Below, piece after piece: positions 47,245 through 55,433 of a stretch of 64,000 nt of DNA (positions within the stretch are counted from its first letter, which is position 1; each line of letters starts with the position of its first letter). The stretch is from Clostridiales bacterium. Its GTDB lineage: Bacteria; Bacillota; Clostridia; Oscillospirales; Oscillospiraceae. The stretch is taken from assembly GCA_022785125.1 (NCBI GenBank), contig JALFRA010000007.1:1-64000 (forward strand), written 5' to 3'. The notes under the pieces were generated by a model. That model had not been told where the DNA came from. It made no database searches and saw only the letters and a list, made by a program, of their open reading frames with translations. The position numbers and the translations under genes are program-made.

Positions 47245-47904
47245 ATGGGCAAAAGCGGAGTTTCTTCCCAGGAATTTGTCCGAGAGATTACCCGCCTGGT
47301 GGTGGAAGCGCTCCAGGAGCATCAGCGCCTGGAGCGATCCACTCCCATTGGGGTGTCCAACCGGCATATCCATCTTAACAGGGCGGATATGGACGCGCTG
47401 TTTGGTCCCGGCAGCGAGCTGACGGTCAAGAAGATGCTTGGCCAGCCTGGTCAGTACGCAGCCGAGGAAACCGTGACCATCCGGGGTCCCAAGGGGGAAC
47501 TGAACCGGGTGCGGGTACTGGGCCCCCTGCGGAACGAGAGTCAGGTGGAGATATCCATTGCGGACGGGTTTGTACTGGGGGTAAAGCCCCCGGTACGGGA
47601 GTCCGGCCAGCTGGAGGATACGCCTGGCATTGAGATCATCGGACCAAAGGGAAGCGTGAAAAAGGAGCGGGGCGTTATCGCCGCGCTGCGTCATATCCAT
47701 ATGACGCCGGAAATTGCCCAGCGCCTTGGATACCGGGACGGGCAGTATGTGCAGACCAGGATCGAAGGCCTGCGGGGCGCATTGCTGTGCAACGTGCTGG
47801 TCCGGGTATCTGAGAAATATGCGCTGGAGATGCACATCGACGTGGAAGAGGCCAATGCGCTGGGCGTGAAGAACGGCGACAGGGCCTTCTTTTTGGAAGA
47901 CTGA
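47245..47904 (+). CDS. pduL: Microcompartment phosphotransacylase
   Basis: A 219-aa enzyme that turns propionyl-CoA and phosphate into propionyl phosphate and recycles CoA within the shell. Both PTAC domain zinc motifs are present: VSNRHIHLNRADM (about 33-45) and ALRHIHMTPEIA (about 150-162). The N-terminal helix (QEFVREITRLVVEALQ) resembles the cargo-targeting helices of PduD/E/P. No propionate kinase gene is in the element, so the last step must use a kinase encoded elsewhere. Confidence 0.93.
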   Translation: MGKSGVSSQEFVREITRLVVEALQEHQRLERSTPIGVSNRHIHLNRADMDALFGPGSELTVKKMLGQPGQYAAEETVTIRGPKGELNRVRVLGPLRNESQVEISIADGFVLGVKPPVRESGQLEDTPGIEIIGPKGSVKKERGVIAALRHIHMTPEIAQRLGYRDGQYVQTRIEGLRGALLCNVLVRVSEKYALEMHIDVEEANALGVKNGDRAFFLED

Positions 47905-47921
47905 CACAACGGGGGATGGCA

Positions 47922-48749
47922 ATGGTGCAGGATATAAGCAAGGGCAATGAGACCCTTTTGGAGTTTGAACGGCTGATCGAAACAGGCAGCTGTAATCCCT
48001 GGGAGGGCCAACTGCGGACAGGTGTGGACCTGGGTACCGCTAACATCGTGCTGGCGGTGGTGGATGAGGAGAACCGGCCGGTGGCCGGCGCCACCTATCC
48101 TTCCACTGTGGTGCGGGACGGTATCGTGGTGGATTATATCGGTGCCCTGAATGCAGTGACCAGGCTGAAAGATGAGCTGGAAGCCCGACTGGGTACCACT
48201 CTGGAAGCCGGGGCCTGCGCCATTCCGCCCGGAATCATTGAGGGCAATGTCCGGGTGATCGGAAATGTGGTGGAAGGGGCGGGCTTCCGCCTTACCAACG
48301 TCGTTGACGAACCCACGGCGGCCGCCGCGGTGCTTGGCATCACGGACGGCGCGGTGGTGGATGTGGGCGGCGGCACCACAGGCATCAGCATTCTCAAAGA
48401 CGGCAAGGTGATCTTTACCGGAGACGAGCCTACCGGCGGCACCCATATGACCCTGGTGCTGGCGGGCTTCCACGGCTGGAGCATCCAGGAGGCCGAAGCG
48501 GCTAAACGGGACCCGGCCCAGGAAAGCCGGGTGTATCCGGTGGTCAAGCCGGTGGTGGAAAAGATGGCCTCTATTGTGGGGCGCTATCTGAAGGACTACC
48601 CGGTGGATGAGATCTATGTGGTGGGCGGCGCCTGCTGCTTTACCCAGTTTGAACAGACCTTTGAGAAATGCCTGGGCACTCCGGTGATCAAGCCGGCGGC
48701 TCCGCTGCTGGTGACCCCGTTGGGCATTGCTGTCAACTGCACACTATAA
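47922..48749 (+). CDS. eutJ: EutJ-family Hsp70-like ATPase of the microcompartment
   Basis: About 275 aa with the actin/Hsp70 nucleotide fold: phosphate 1 GVDLGTANIVLAVV (about residue 33), NVVDEPTAAAAVL, and phosphate 2 DVGGGTTGISIL. A chaperone or assembly role has been suggested for EutJ; it is unproven. The GGGGG before 47922 favours that ATG over the one at 47916. Its place after pduL matches the gene order I recall for Listeria pdu clusters. Confidence 0.85.
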   Translation: MVQDISKGNETLLEFERLIETGSCNPWEGQLRTGVDLGTANIVLAVVDEENRPVAGATYPSTVVRDGIVVDYIGALNAVTRLKDELEARLGTTLEAGACAIPPGIIEGNVRVIGNVVEGAGFRLTNVVDEPTAAAAVLGITDGAVVDVGGGTTGISILKDGKVIFTGDEPTGGTHMTLVLAGFHGWSIQEAEAAKRDPAQESRVYPVVKPVVEKMASIVGRYLKDYPVDEIYVVGGACCFTQFEQTFEKCLGTPVIKPAAPLLVTPLGIAVNCTL

Positions 48750-48766
48750 GAAGTAGGTGAGGACCT

Positions 48767-49585
48767 TTGACGACTGAGCAGCTGAACAGCCTGGTTCGGG
48801 AGACGCTCCTGGTGGAAGTGCTGGCTCAGCGGGTGGTGGAAAAGCTGATGGAGCGAATGAAGCGGGCTCTTGTGGTTTACACCGGGTCCAACATCAGTTT
48901 TGCGGAAGCGCTGGAGGCTATGCGCCGTCTGCGGGCAGAGGGATTTACCTTCCGCGTGCTGATCTCACAAAGCGCGGCCGGGCTGCTGGATGTGGATGCC
49001 ATCCGCGCCGCACTGGAACCGGAGGAACTGTGGATCGGCACACCGGGCGACACACCGGAGGCGCTCACCAAAGCGTATGATACCATCATTGTTCCGGCAG
49101 CCACTGTTCGGACCGTCTCACACGTGGCGGCCTGTATGGCTGATACGCCGGCATCGGCGATCATCCTGGACGGACTGATGCGGGGGAAAAGCGTGGTCGT
49201 GGCTACCGATGGGTGCTGTCCCGATCACAGTGAACGGGTACGGAGGGGATTTCGGATGGCGGAGCCGCTGAAGCAGACGCTGCGAAGCCATCTGGAGCTG
49301 CTGCAAAGCTATGGCGCCCGCCTGACCTCCGCACAGCGGTTGGATAAAGCCGTGAAACAGACGGTGGCCAAAAGCTTCTCGGTGACGGGAGAAAATGACC
49401 AGACAGCCGGGGCCAGAAAGGAAGGACCGGCTGAGATGCGCCTGGCCGGTCATGTGATCGGCGGCCGTCAGTTGGCATCCTGCCCGAACGGCTGTACAGT
49501 TTGGGTGGAAGCCAATGCGCTGATCACCCAGCTGGCGGCAGATGAGGCCCGCCGTCGGGGCATTGTGATCCGAAAAGAGACGTAA
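48767..49585 (+). CDS. Flavoprotein-like microcompartment protein, in the PduM position
   Basis: A 272-aa protein. It opens with an amphipathic helix (RETLLVEVLAQRVVEKLMERM), then a Rossmann-like domain (ALVVYTGSNISFAEALEAMRRL, FRVLISQSAAGLLD, IIVPAATVRTVSH) similar to the flavoprotein/Dfp fold, and ends in a beta-rich tail. It begins with TTG or the ATG-like start at 48767 (TTGACGACTGAG). Homologous genes sit in the same place in Firmicutes pdu loci; a real function is not known to me. It may bind FMN and take part in cobalamin reduction. Confidence 0.7.
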   Translation: MTTEQLNSLVRETLLVEVLAQRVVEKLMERMKRALVVYTGSNISFAEALEAMRRLRAEGFTFRVLISQSAAGLLDVDAIRAALEPEELWIGTPGDTPEALTKAYDTIIVPAATVRTVSHVAACMADTPASAIILDGLMRGKSVVVATDGCCPDHSERVRRGFRMAEPLKQTLRSHLELLQSYGARLTSAQRLDKAVKQTVAKSFSVTGENDQTAGARKEGPAEMRLAGHVIGGRQLASCPNGCTVWVEANALITQLAADEARRRGIVIRKET

Positions 49586-49598
49586 GGCAGGTGACACT

Positions 49599-49865
49599 AT
49601 GTATTTGGGTAGAGTGATCGGGACTGTGGTTTCCACCAGCAAGAACGAGCAGCTGGTGGGGATGAAGCTCCTGGTAGTGGAAAAGCTGACCGAGCGTCTG
49701 GAACGGGACGGCAGCAGCGAAGTTGCTGTGGATTCTGTAGGTGCCGGTGTGGGCGAGATCGTCATTGTCTGTAAAGGCAGCTCCGCCCGCTATGTCTTTG
49801 GAAAAGGCGAGGCGCCGGTGGATACGTCCATTGTAGGCATTGTGGATACCGTCGAGGTGGGCTGA
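49599..49865 (+). CDS. pduN: Pentameric vertex shell protein (BMC-P, EutN/CcmL family)
   Basis: An 88-aa protein (YLGRVIGTVVSTSKNEQLVGMKLLVVE at the start; VDSVGAGVGEIVIVCKGSSAR in the middle) that caps the vertices of the icosahedral shell. Its final base is shared with the ATG of pduO (ATGG overlap at 49865). Confidence 0.95.
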   Translation: MYLGRVIGTVVSTSKNEQLVGMKLLVVEKLTERLERDGSSEVAVDSVGAGVGEIVIVCKGSSARYVFGKGEAPVDTSIVGIVDTVEVG

Positions 49866-50851
49866 TGGCAAACTTATATACCAAAACCGGAGATAAGGGG
49901 CAGACCAGTCTGGTGGGCGGCACCCGGGTAAGCAAGGATAGCCCTCGGGTGGAGTGCTACGGCACCATCGATGAGGCCAATTCCATGCTGGGTCTGGCCT
50001 ATGCCCAAACCGACCGGGAGTATATCCGGACCACGCTGCGCAAGATCCAGGGCAGGCTTTTCTCCCTGGGTGCCGAGCTGGCCAGCGATGAAGAGGGGAT
50101 GGCCAGGCTGCAGGGCACGATCTCGGAAGAGGACGTGGCCTTTCTGGAAGAAGTGGTGGATACCTGTACTGAGACTACGGGCAAGCAGACCCACTTCGTG
50201 ATCCCCGGTGTGGATCCCTGCTCCGCCGCGCTCCATGTGGCTCGGACCATTGTACGCCGGGCTGAGCGCCACATCGTTACCATGAGCCAGCGGTATTCTG
50301 TGCGTCCTGTGGTGGCCCGGTATGTGAACCGGCTGTCCGACGCCATCTACGCTCTGGCCAGACTCCAGGAGGACCTGGTAAAAGAGGACCAGCTCCGGGA
50401 GAAGGTGACCTGCCTGGTTCGGGAGAAGCTGGACCAGCAGCAGACTGGACAGATGCCTCCTTTTTCGCTGGCCAACCTGCAGCGGATGGCCGGACGGGCG
50501 GAGGAGAAGGCCCGCCAGCTTGGTGTACCGGTGGTATTCGCGGCAGTGGATCAGGGCGGTAATCTGATGCTGCTTCAACGGATGGATGGAGCGTTGCTGG
50601 CTAGTGTGGAAATCGCCTCCGGCAAAGCTTACACCGCAAGCGCCTTGAAAATGGCCACTCACGAACTGGGCCAGGCGGCTGGACCGGACGGACCGCTGTA
50701 CAGCATTGAGGCCGTGCTCCCCGGAAAGATCGTGCTCTTTGGCGGCGGATTCCCCTATGTGGTAGACGGGGAGGTCGTGGGCGGCATCGGCGTATCAGGC
50801 GGTACCGTGGAGCAGGATATGGAGATCGCCCGTTGGGCAATGTCCCTGTAA
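49865..50851 (+). CDS. pduO: ATP:cob(I)alamin adenosyltransferase with C-terminal HbpS-like domain
   Basis: 328 aa in two domains. Residues 1-180 are the PduO-type adenosyltransferase (YTKTGDKGQTSLVGG ATP loop; RAERHIV and RYVNRLSDAIYALAR near 140-165), which makes the coenzyme for PduC. Residues 195-328 form a DUF336/HbpS-like domain (FAAVDQGGNLMLLQRMDGALLAS, GKIVLFGGGFPYVVDGEVVGGIGVSGG) reported to bind heme in related proteins. Confidence 0.93.
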   Translation: MANLYTKTGDKGQTSLVGGTRVSKDSPRVECYGTIDEANSMLGLAYAQTDREYIRTTLRKIQGRLFSLGAELASDEEGMARLQGTISEEDVAFLEEVVDTCTETTGKQTHFVIPGVDPCSAALHVARTIVRRAERHIVTMSQRYSVRPVVARYVNRLSDAIYALARLQEDLVKEDQLREKVTCLVREKLDQQQTGQMPPFSLANLQRMAGRAEEKARQLGVPVVFAAVDQGGNLMLLQRMDGALLASVEIASGKAYTASALKMATHELGQAAGPDGPLYSIEAVLPGKIVLFGGGFPYVVDGEVVGGIGVSGGTVEQDMEIARWAMSL

Positions 50852-50864
50852 GGAGGAAACAACA

Positions 50865-52277
50865 ATGAATATTGATGAAACTGTGGTGGAGTCCATCGTA
50901 AAAAAGGTGCTCTCCCAGTTGGATGCGCAACAGCCCCAGGACTGCTGTGCCTGCGGCGGCGAGTGGGGCGTGTTCAAGAGCATGGATGAGGCGGTAAGCG
51001 CCGCCGTGGCCGGTCAGCAGGAATACCTGACGCGCTCTATGCATGACCGCGCCAAGTACGTGCAGGCCATCCGGGACGTGGTGCTCGACCAGGAAAACCT
51101 GGAATACATCTCCCGTAAGGCCGTGGAAGAGACTGGCATGGGTGGGTATGAGTACAAGCTCATCAAGAACCGTCTGGCGGCGGTCAAAACCCCCGGCATC
51201 GAGGATCTGACCACCGATGCGCTGAGCGGCGATGACGGTCTGACGCTGGTGGAATATTCTCCCTTTGGCGTCATCGGCGCCATTACCCCCACCACCAATC
51301 CCACGGAGACCATTATCTGCAACTCCATTGGTATGCTGGCCGCCGGCAACGCTGTGGTGTTCAGCCCCCATCCCCGGGCCAAGGAGGTTTCCCTGCATCT
51401 GATCCGGCTCATCAATAAGGCTCTGGCTGTGGCCGGCGCGCCTGCCAATCTGGTGGTCACCGTGTCCGAGCCCTCCATCGCCAACACCAACGCCATGATG
51501 AACCATCCCAAGATCCGGATGCTGGTGGCCACCGGCGGCCCTGGTATCGTCAAGACCGTGCTCTCCAGCGGCAAGAAGGCCATCGGCGCCGGAGCGGGCA
51601 ATCCGCCTGTGGTGGTGGATGAGACCGCCGATGTGGAGAAGGCCGCCAAGGATATCGTGGACGGCTGTTCCTTCGACAACAACCTGCCCTGTATTGCTGA
51701 GAAGGAGATCATCGCGGTGGATTCCGTGGCGGACTACCTGATCTTCAATATGAAGAAGCATGGCGCATACGAGCTCAAGGATCCCGCCGTGATCAACAAG
51801 TTGGTGAGCCTGGTGACCAAGGAGGGCAAAAGCCCGGTCACTGATTTTGTGGGCAAGAGCGCCAAGTACATCCTGGAGCAGGTTGGTATCAGCGTGGGTG
51901 ATGATGTGAAGGTCATCCTGGTGGAGGCCGCGGAGGATCATCCCTTTGTACAGGTGGAGCTGATGATGCCCATCCTGCCGCTGGTGCGGGTGCCCGATGT
52001 GGATCAGGCTATTGATATGGCTGTCCGTGTGGAGCACGGCAACCGCCACACCGCCATGATGCACTCCCGCAACGTGGAGAAGTTGACCAAGATGGCCAAG
52101 CTGATCCAGACTACCATCTTTGTAAAGAATGGCCCGTCCTATGCCGGCATTGGCGTGGGCGGCGAGGGCTATACCACCTTTACCATTGCCGGCCCCACCG
52201 GCGAGGGCCTGACGTCCGCCAAGTCCTTTGCCCGTCGGCGCCGCTGCGTACTGGTAGGCGGTATGGACGTACGATAA
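50865..52277 (+). CDS. pduP: CoA-acylating propionaldehyde dehydrogenase
   Basis: A 470-aa aldehyde dehydrogenase that oxidises propanal to propionyl-CoA with NAD+. The first 18 residues (DETVVESIVKKVLSQL) are the classic encapsulation helix, followed by a Cys-rich linker (CCACGG). The catalytic Cys lies in FDNNLPCIAEKE (about residue 270), NAD motifs in ITPTTNPTETI. It ends in the basic RRRRCVLVGG typical of the family. AAGGAGG precedes the ATG. Confidence 0.95.
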   Translation: MNIDETVVESIVKKVLSQLDAQQPQDCCACGGEWGVFKSMDEAVSAAVAGQQEYLTRSMHDRAKYVQAIRDVVLDQENLEYISRKAVEETGMGGYEYKLIKNRLAAVKTPGIEDLTTDALSGDDGLTLVEYSPFGVIGAITPTTNPTETIICNSIGMLAAGNAVVFSPHPRAKEVSLHLIRLINKALAVAGAPANLVVTVSEPSIANTNAMMNHPKIRMLVATGGPGIVKTVLSSGKKAIGAGAGNPPVVVDETADVEKAAKDIVDGCSFDNNLPCIAEKEIIAVDSVADYLIFNMKKHGAYELKDPAVINKLVSLVTKEGKSPVTDFVGKSAKYILEQVGISVGDDVKVILVEAAEDHPFVQVELMMPILPLVRVPDVDQAIDMAVRVEHGNRHTAMMHSRNVEKLTKMAKLIQTTIFVKNGPSYAGIGVGGEGYTTFTIAGPTGEGLTSAKSFARRRRCVLVGGMDVR

Positions 52278-52295
52278 AACGGAGGTTTGGGCCAT

Positions 52296-53621
52296 ATGCA
52301 GGAGAATCTCATCAGCCTGGTGGAACAGGCTGGCGTGGTGGGAGCCGGCGGCGCCGGTTTCCCCACCCATGTGAAGCTGAAGGCCCAGGCGGATACGGTC
52401 ATCATCAACGGAGCAGAGTGCGAACCTCTGCTCCGGGTAGATCAGCAGCTGATGGCCGGTCAGGCCGACCGACTGCTGGAGGCGCTGGACCTGCTGGTGG
52501 AGCAGGTGGGGGCTCAGCGGGGTGTGGTGGCGCTGAAAGAGCACTATCATGCCGCTGTTGAGGCGCTGGAGCGGGCGCTGTCCGCCCACCCCAAGCTGTC
52601 CGTTCACAAAATGGGCGGCTTCTATCCCGCCGGCGACGAACAGGTCATCGTTTATGAGGTGACCGGACGCATCGTGCCGGAGGGAGGCATTCCGCTGAAT
52701 GTGGGTGTGGTGGTCAGCAACGTGGAGACGGCGCTCAATGTGCTGGCTGCCGTGCGGAGCCAGACCCCTGTGGTGGATAAGTATGTGACCATTACCGGCG
52801 CGGTGCGTACCCCCAAGACGGTAAAAGTGCCTCTGGGTGTTACGGTGGCGCAGATGCTGGAACTGGCTGGCGGTCCCGTGGTGGACCGCTGGCAGGTGGT
52901 CAACGGCGGTCCCATGATGGGCAAGGTGGTGTCCCCTGAGAGTGTGGTGACCAAAACCACTAAGGGCCTGATCGTGGTGCCGGAGGGCCACCCGCTGCTG
53001 ACCAGCCTGAACCGAAGCGTTCCCCAGATGCTGCGGGACGCCGGCGCGGCTTGTATGCAGTGTTCCCTGTGCTCGGAGGTCTGTCCCCGGGGGCTGCTGG
53101 GTCACCGGATCCAGCCCCATAAGATGATGCGCCTGGCGGCGTACGGCTCTTTGTGCGATCCCGCCTATACCCCGATGAACGCCTATCTTTGCTGTGGTTG
53201 CCGTTTGTGCGAGTATGCCTGCGTTATGGGTCTGCAGCCCTGGAAGCTCAACGGTATGCTCAAAGGCGAGATGGGCAGGAAGGGGATACGCAATTCCCTT
53301 CACGAGCAGCCCCAACAGGCCGCTCCCTTCCGCGACTTCAAGCGCTATCCGGTCCATAAGCTGATTCAGCAGTTGGGGCTGAGCGCCTACGATGTGCCGG
53401 CTCCCATGGAGGAGACGGAATTCCACTGCTCGTCGGTGAGCCTGCCCCTGAATCAGGGCGTGGGTGCGCCGGCCCAGCCCGTGGTGAAGGAGGGGGACCG
53501 GGTAGAACGGGGCGCCCTCATCGCTGCCATCCCCGAAGGTAAGCTTGGAGCCAATCTCCATGCCAGCCTGTCGGGCACGGTGGCGGCTGTTACCGAAAAA
53601 GAGATCATCATTCGGCAATAA
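52296..53621 (+). CDS. pduS: Cobalamin reductase, RnfC-like iron-sulfur flavoprotein
   Basis: 441 aa: an N-terminal glycine-rich loop (GVVGAGGAGFPTHVK), a Nuo51/RnfC core with SLBB-like segment, two 4Fe-4S motifs (CMQCSLCSEVCPRGL about 250 and CCGCRLCEYACVMGL about 297), and a C-terminal domain. It reduces cob(III)alamin for PduO and may pass electrons through the PduT cluster. The ATG at 52296 is preferred over the in-frame TTG at 52287, which lies inside the ribosome site. Confidence 0.92.
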   Translation: MQENLISLVEQAGVVGAGGAGFPTHVKLKAQADTVIINGAECEPLLRVDQQLMAGQADRLLEALDLLVEQVGAQRGVVALKEHYHAAVEALERALSAHPKLSVHKMGGFYPAGDEQVIVYEVTGRIVPEGGIPLNVGVVVSNVETALNVLAAVRSQTPVVDKYVTITGAVRTPKTVKVPLGVTVAQMLELAGGPVVDRWQVVNGGPMMGKVVSPESVVTKTTKGLIVVPEGHPLLTSLNRSVPQMLRDAGAACMQCSLCSEVCPRGLLGHRIQPHKMMRLAAYGSLCDPAYTPMNAYLCCGCRLCEYACVMGLQPWKLNGMLKGEMGRKGIRNSLHEQPQQAAPFRDFKRYPVHKLIQQLGLSAYDVPAPMEETEFHCSSVSLPLNQGVGAPAQPVVKEGDRVERGALIAAIPEGKLGANLHASLSGTVAAVTEKEIIIRQ

Positions 53622-53639
53622 GGAAGAGAGGTATTGTTT

Positions 53640-54557
53640 ATGGATATGTTCGCTCTGATCGCTGCGTTTGGCGGCGGTATCATCGGCGCATACATGGGCG
53701 CTCTCCCTGCGTTTATCATGACCGGTATTTTCGCATTGGTGGGCGGAGTGCTCACCGCGGCGGGTGTGGGCGGCGACATCGCCGTGGGCATTCTGGCGTT
53801 CGGCTCCTTTGTGGGTCCCCATATCGCCTTTGCCGGCGGTGTGGCTGCTGCCGGATATGCCGGTAAGAAGGGCAGGCTGGCCTCCGGCACCGACATTCTG
53901 TCTTCCCTGAACGGCCTGGGTGAGCCCGACGTGATCCTGGTGGGCGGCATCTTCGGCGTGCTGGGCTATCTGATCAGCTACGGCATTGGTCAGCTGCCTG
54001 TTATTGGAAGCGCCGGCCCCGCCACTACGGACCTGCCCGGTATTACCGTCTTCATTCTGGCTGTTGTGACCCGTCTGCTGTTTGGCAAGACCGGCCTGAC
54101 CGGCAAGTACACCGGTACTGGCAAGCGTGAGTGGTTCTCCACCGGCAAGGGCTTCGTGTACAATGTGGTCCTGGGCGGCGGCATCGGCATTGTCGTCAGC
54201 GGCCTGGCCATGTCTCTGTACAGCAGCGGCAACATGGCTGCTTTCGGCATCTTCCCCATCATCTGCTTCGGTTTTGCCGCCATCTCCCTGATCTTCACCC
54301 AGACCGGCTTTGCCACTCCCGCTACCCACCACATTTTCCTGCCTTCCGCTTTGGCTGCCTCCGCGGGCATCCTGGCCTGGGGTGAGGCTGGTATTCTGCT
54401 GGGCGTCCTGTTTGGTATTCTGGGCTCTGTGATGGGCGATCTGGTGGGCAAGACGCTCAACAGCCACTGTGATACCCACATCGATCCCCCCGCGACCACG
54501 ATTTTCATTCTGACTATCATCATCAACGCCATTGCCAGCGTGATCGTGCCGGCATAA
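53640..54557 (+). CDS. Polytopic membrane protein in the pdu operon, function unknown
   Basis: 305 aa with about ten hydrophobic helices and glycine-rich turns (FGGGIIGAYMGALPAF at the N-terminus; LGGGIGIVVSGLAMSLY in the middle), suggesting an internal repeat. There is no signal peptide and no motif of the PduF glycerol facilitator (no NPA boxes). As pduF is missing from the element, this could be the transport route for propanediol or a product, but nothing in the sequence proves it. An alternative is a membrane partner for PduS electron transfer. The ATG at 53640 follows AGAGAGG. Confidence 0.75.
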   Translation: MDMFALIAAFGGGIIGAYMGALPAFIMTGIFALVGGVLTAAGVGGDIAVGILAFGSFVGPHIAFAGGVAAAGYAGKKGRLASGTDILSSLNGLGEPDVILVGGIFGVLGYLISYGIGQLPVIGSAGPATTDLPGITVFILAVVTRLLFGKTGLTGKYTGTGKREWFSTGKGFVYNVVLGGGIGIVVSGLAMSLYSSGNMAAFGIFPIICFGFAAISLIFTQTGFATPATHHIFLPSALAASAGILAWGEAGILLGVLFGILGSVMGDLVGKTLNSHCDTHIDPPATTIFILTIIINAIASVIVPA

Positions 54558-54587
54558 GTTGGGAATTCTGCGGAAAAGAGGCCTGTT

Positions 54588-55139
54588 ATGGGAAAGTCCA
54601 TCGGATTACTGGAACTGAAAAGCATTCCCGTGGGAGTAGAGACCGCGGACGCGGTACTGAAGGCCGCTCATGTAGAACTTTTAACTGCTACTCCCACTTG
54701 CCCCGGAAAATATGTTATAATTATTTGCGGAGCAGTTGGTGCGGTGAAAAGCGCTATGGAGAGCGGAAAGCAGATGGCCGGGATTTACCTTGTGGGCAGC
54801 CATATCATCAACAATGTGCATGACTCTGTGCCCAGTGCCATTGTAGGCACAGCGGAGGTGGAGCGGACAGGGGCCATCGGCATGATCGAAACCATGACTG
54901 CGCTGACTGCTGTCCAGGCCGGTGATCTGGCTGCCAAGGCTGCCAACGTTGCCCTGATGGAGATCCGCATTGCCAGAGGTTTGGGCGGCAAAGGCTTTAT
55001 CCTGCTGACAGGAGAGGTTTCCTCGGTCCGTTCGGCGGTAAAAGCTGCCATGCATCAGCTGGAGGAGACTGGAGATATTACGAGCAGCTGCGTGATCCCC
55101 TCTCCCCATCCCGGCCTGATCGAAAAACTTTCCAATTAG
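54588..55139 (+). CDS. pduT: Tandem-BMC shell protein with iron-sulfur pore
   Basis: A 183-aa trimeric shell protein with two BMC domains (about 1-90 and 95-180). Cys38 (in TATPTCPG) is at the very position of the Salmonella PduT cysteine that holds a 4Fe-4S cluster at the trimer centre, so it probably conducts electrons through the shell, perhaps from PduS. The adjacent redox genes fit that role. Confidence 0.93.
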   Translation: MGKSIGLLELKSIPVGVETADAVLKAAHVELLTATPTCPGKYVIIICGAVGAVKSAMESGKQMAGIYLVGSHIINNVHDSVPSAIVGTAEVERTGAIGMIETMTALTAVQAGDLAAKAANVALMEIRIARGLGGKGFILLTGEVSSVRSAVKAAMHQLEETGDITSSCVIPSPHPGLIEKLSN

Positions 55140-55152
55140 GAGGTTGCATGAC

Positions 55153-55359
55153 ATGACTGCACAGGATTGCCCCAACTGTCACTATCCTGCTCCTAACCGC
55201 AAGCAGGATCAGAAAGAGAAGAATGTGCCTCAGAGCCCCTATCACATCCCTGAGAAGGAGAAGGTAGAGGAGTGTTCCCAGTGCTTCTATCAGCCTGAGG
55301 AGCAGGAAGAACAGAAGACTGATGATTGCAATCAGTGCTTCTATCATCCCGACAAATAA
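55153..55359 (+). CDS. Small protein with three CxxCxY motifs, unknown
   Basis: 68 aa, very hydrophilic, with three spaced copies of a C-x2-C-x-Y-x-P-like motif: CPNCHYPAP (residue 6), CSQCFYQPE (near 41) and CNQCFYHPD (near 58). The parts between are Lys/Glu/Gln-rich. The six Cys could bind zinc or iron, or act in thiol exchange. The ATG at 55153 lies 9 nt after AGGAGG; an ATG at 55148 is out of frame. I know of no pdu protein like it. It sits between the Fe-S shell protein and a peroxiredoxin. Confidence 0.7.
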   Translation: MTAQDCPNCHYPAPNRKQDQKEKNVPQSPYHIPEKEKVEECSQCFYQPEEQEEQKTDDCNQCFYHPDK

Positions 55360-55368
55360 AGAAACCGC

Positions 55369-55405
55369 CTGTCCTGCCGGAGTCTGCTGCGCTCCGGCAG
55401 GACAG
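55369..55405 (+). promoter_or_regulatory. 14-bp hairpin between the CxxC gene and the peroxiredoxin gene
   Basis: Perfect stem 55369-55382/55392-55405 with a 9-nt loop and no T-tract. It may be a processing or partial-termination site, and it argues that this stretch is not coding. Confidence 0.6.
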
Positions 55406-55433
55406 AGCATACCTGGAACAGGAAGTGAGCTGT

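Noticed and set aside
50601..54479. A 1,292-codon open frame on the minus strand
   Set aside because: It is the mirror of pduO-pduP-pduS and the membrane gene, caused by G/C-rich third positions. Its translation is His/Gly/Gln-rich low-complexity sequence without a ribosome site. The same holds for minus-strand frames at 41119-43779, 44187-45887, 25334-27766 and 15885-17768.
55326..55433. Longer N-terminus for the peroxiredoxin-glutaredoxin protein
   Set aside because: That start lies inside the CxxC gene without a ribosome site, and the extension crosses a perfect 14-bp hairpin; peroxiredoxins begin about where the GTG at 55434 puts the start.
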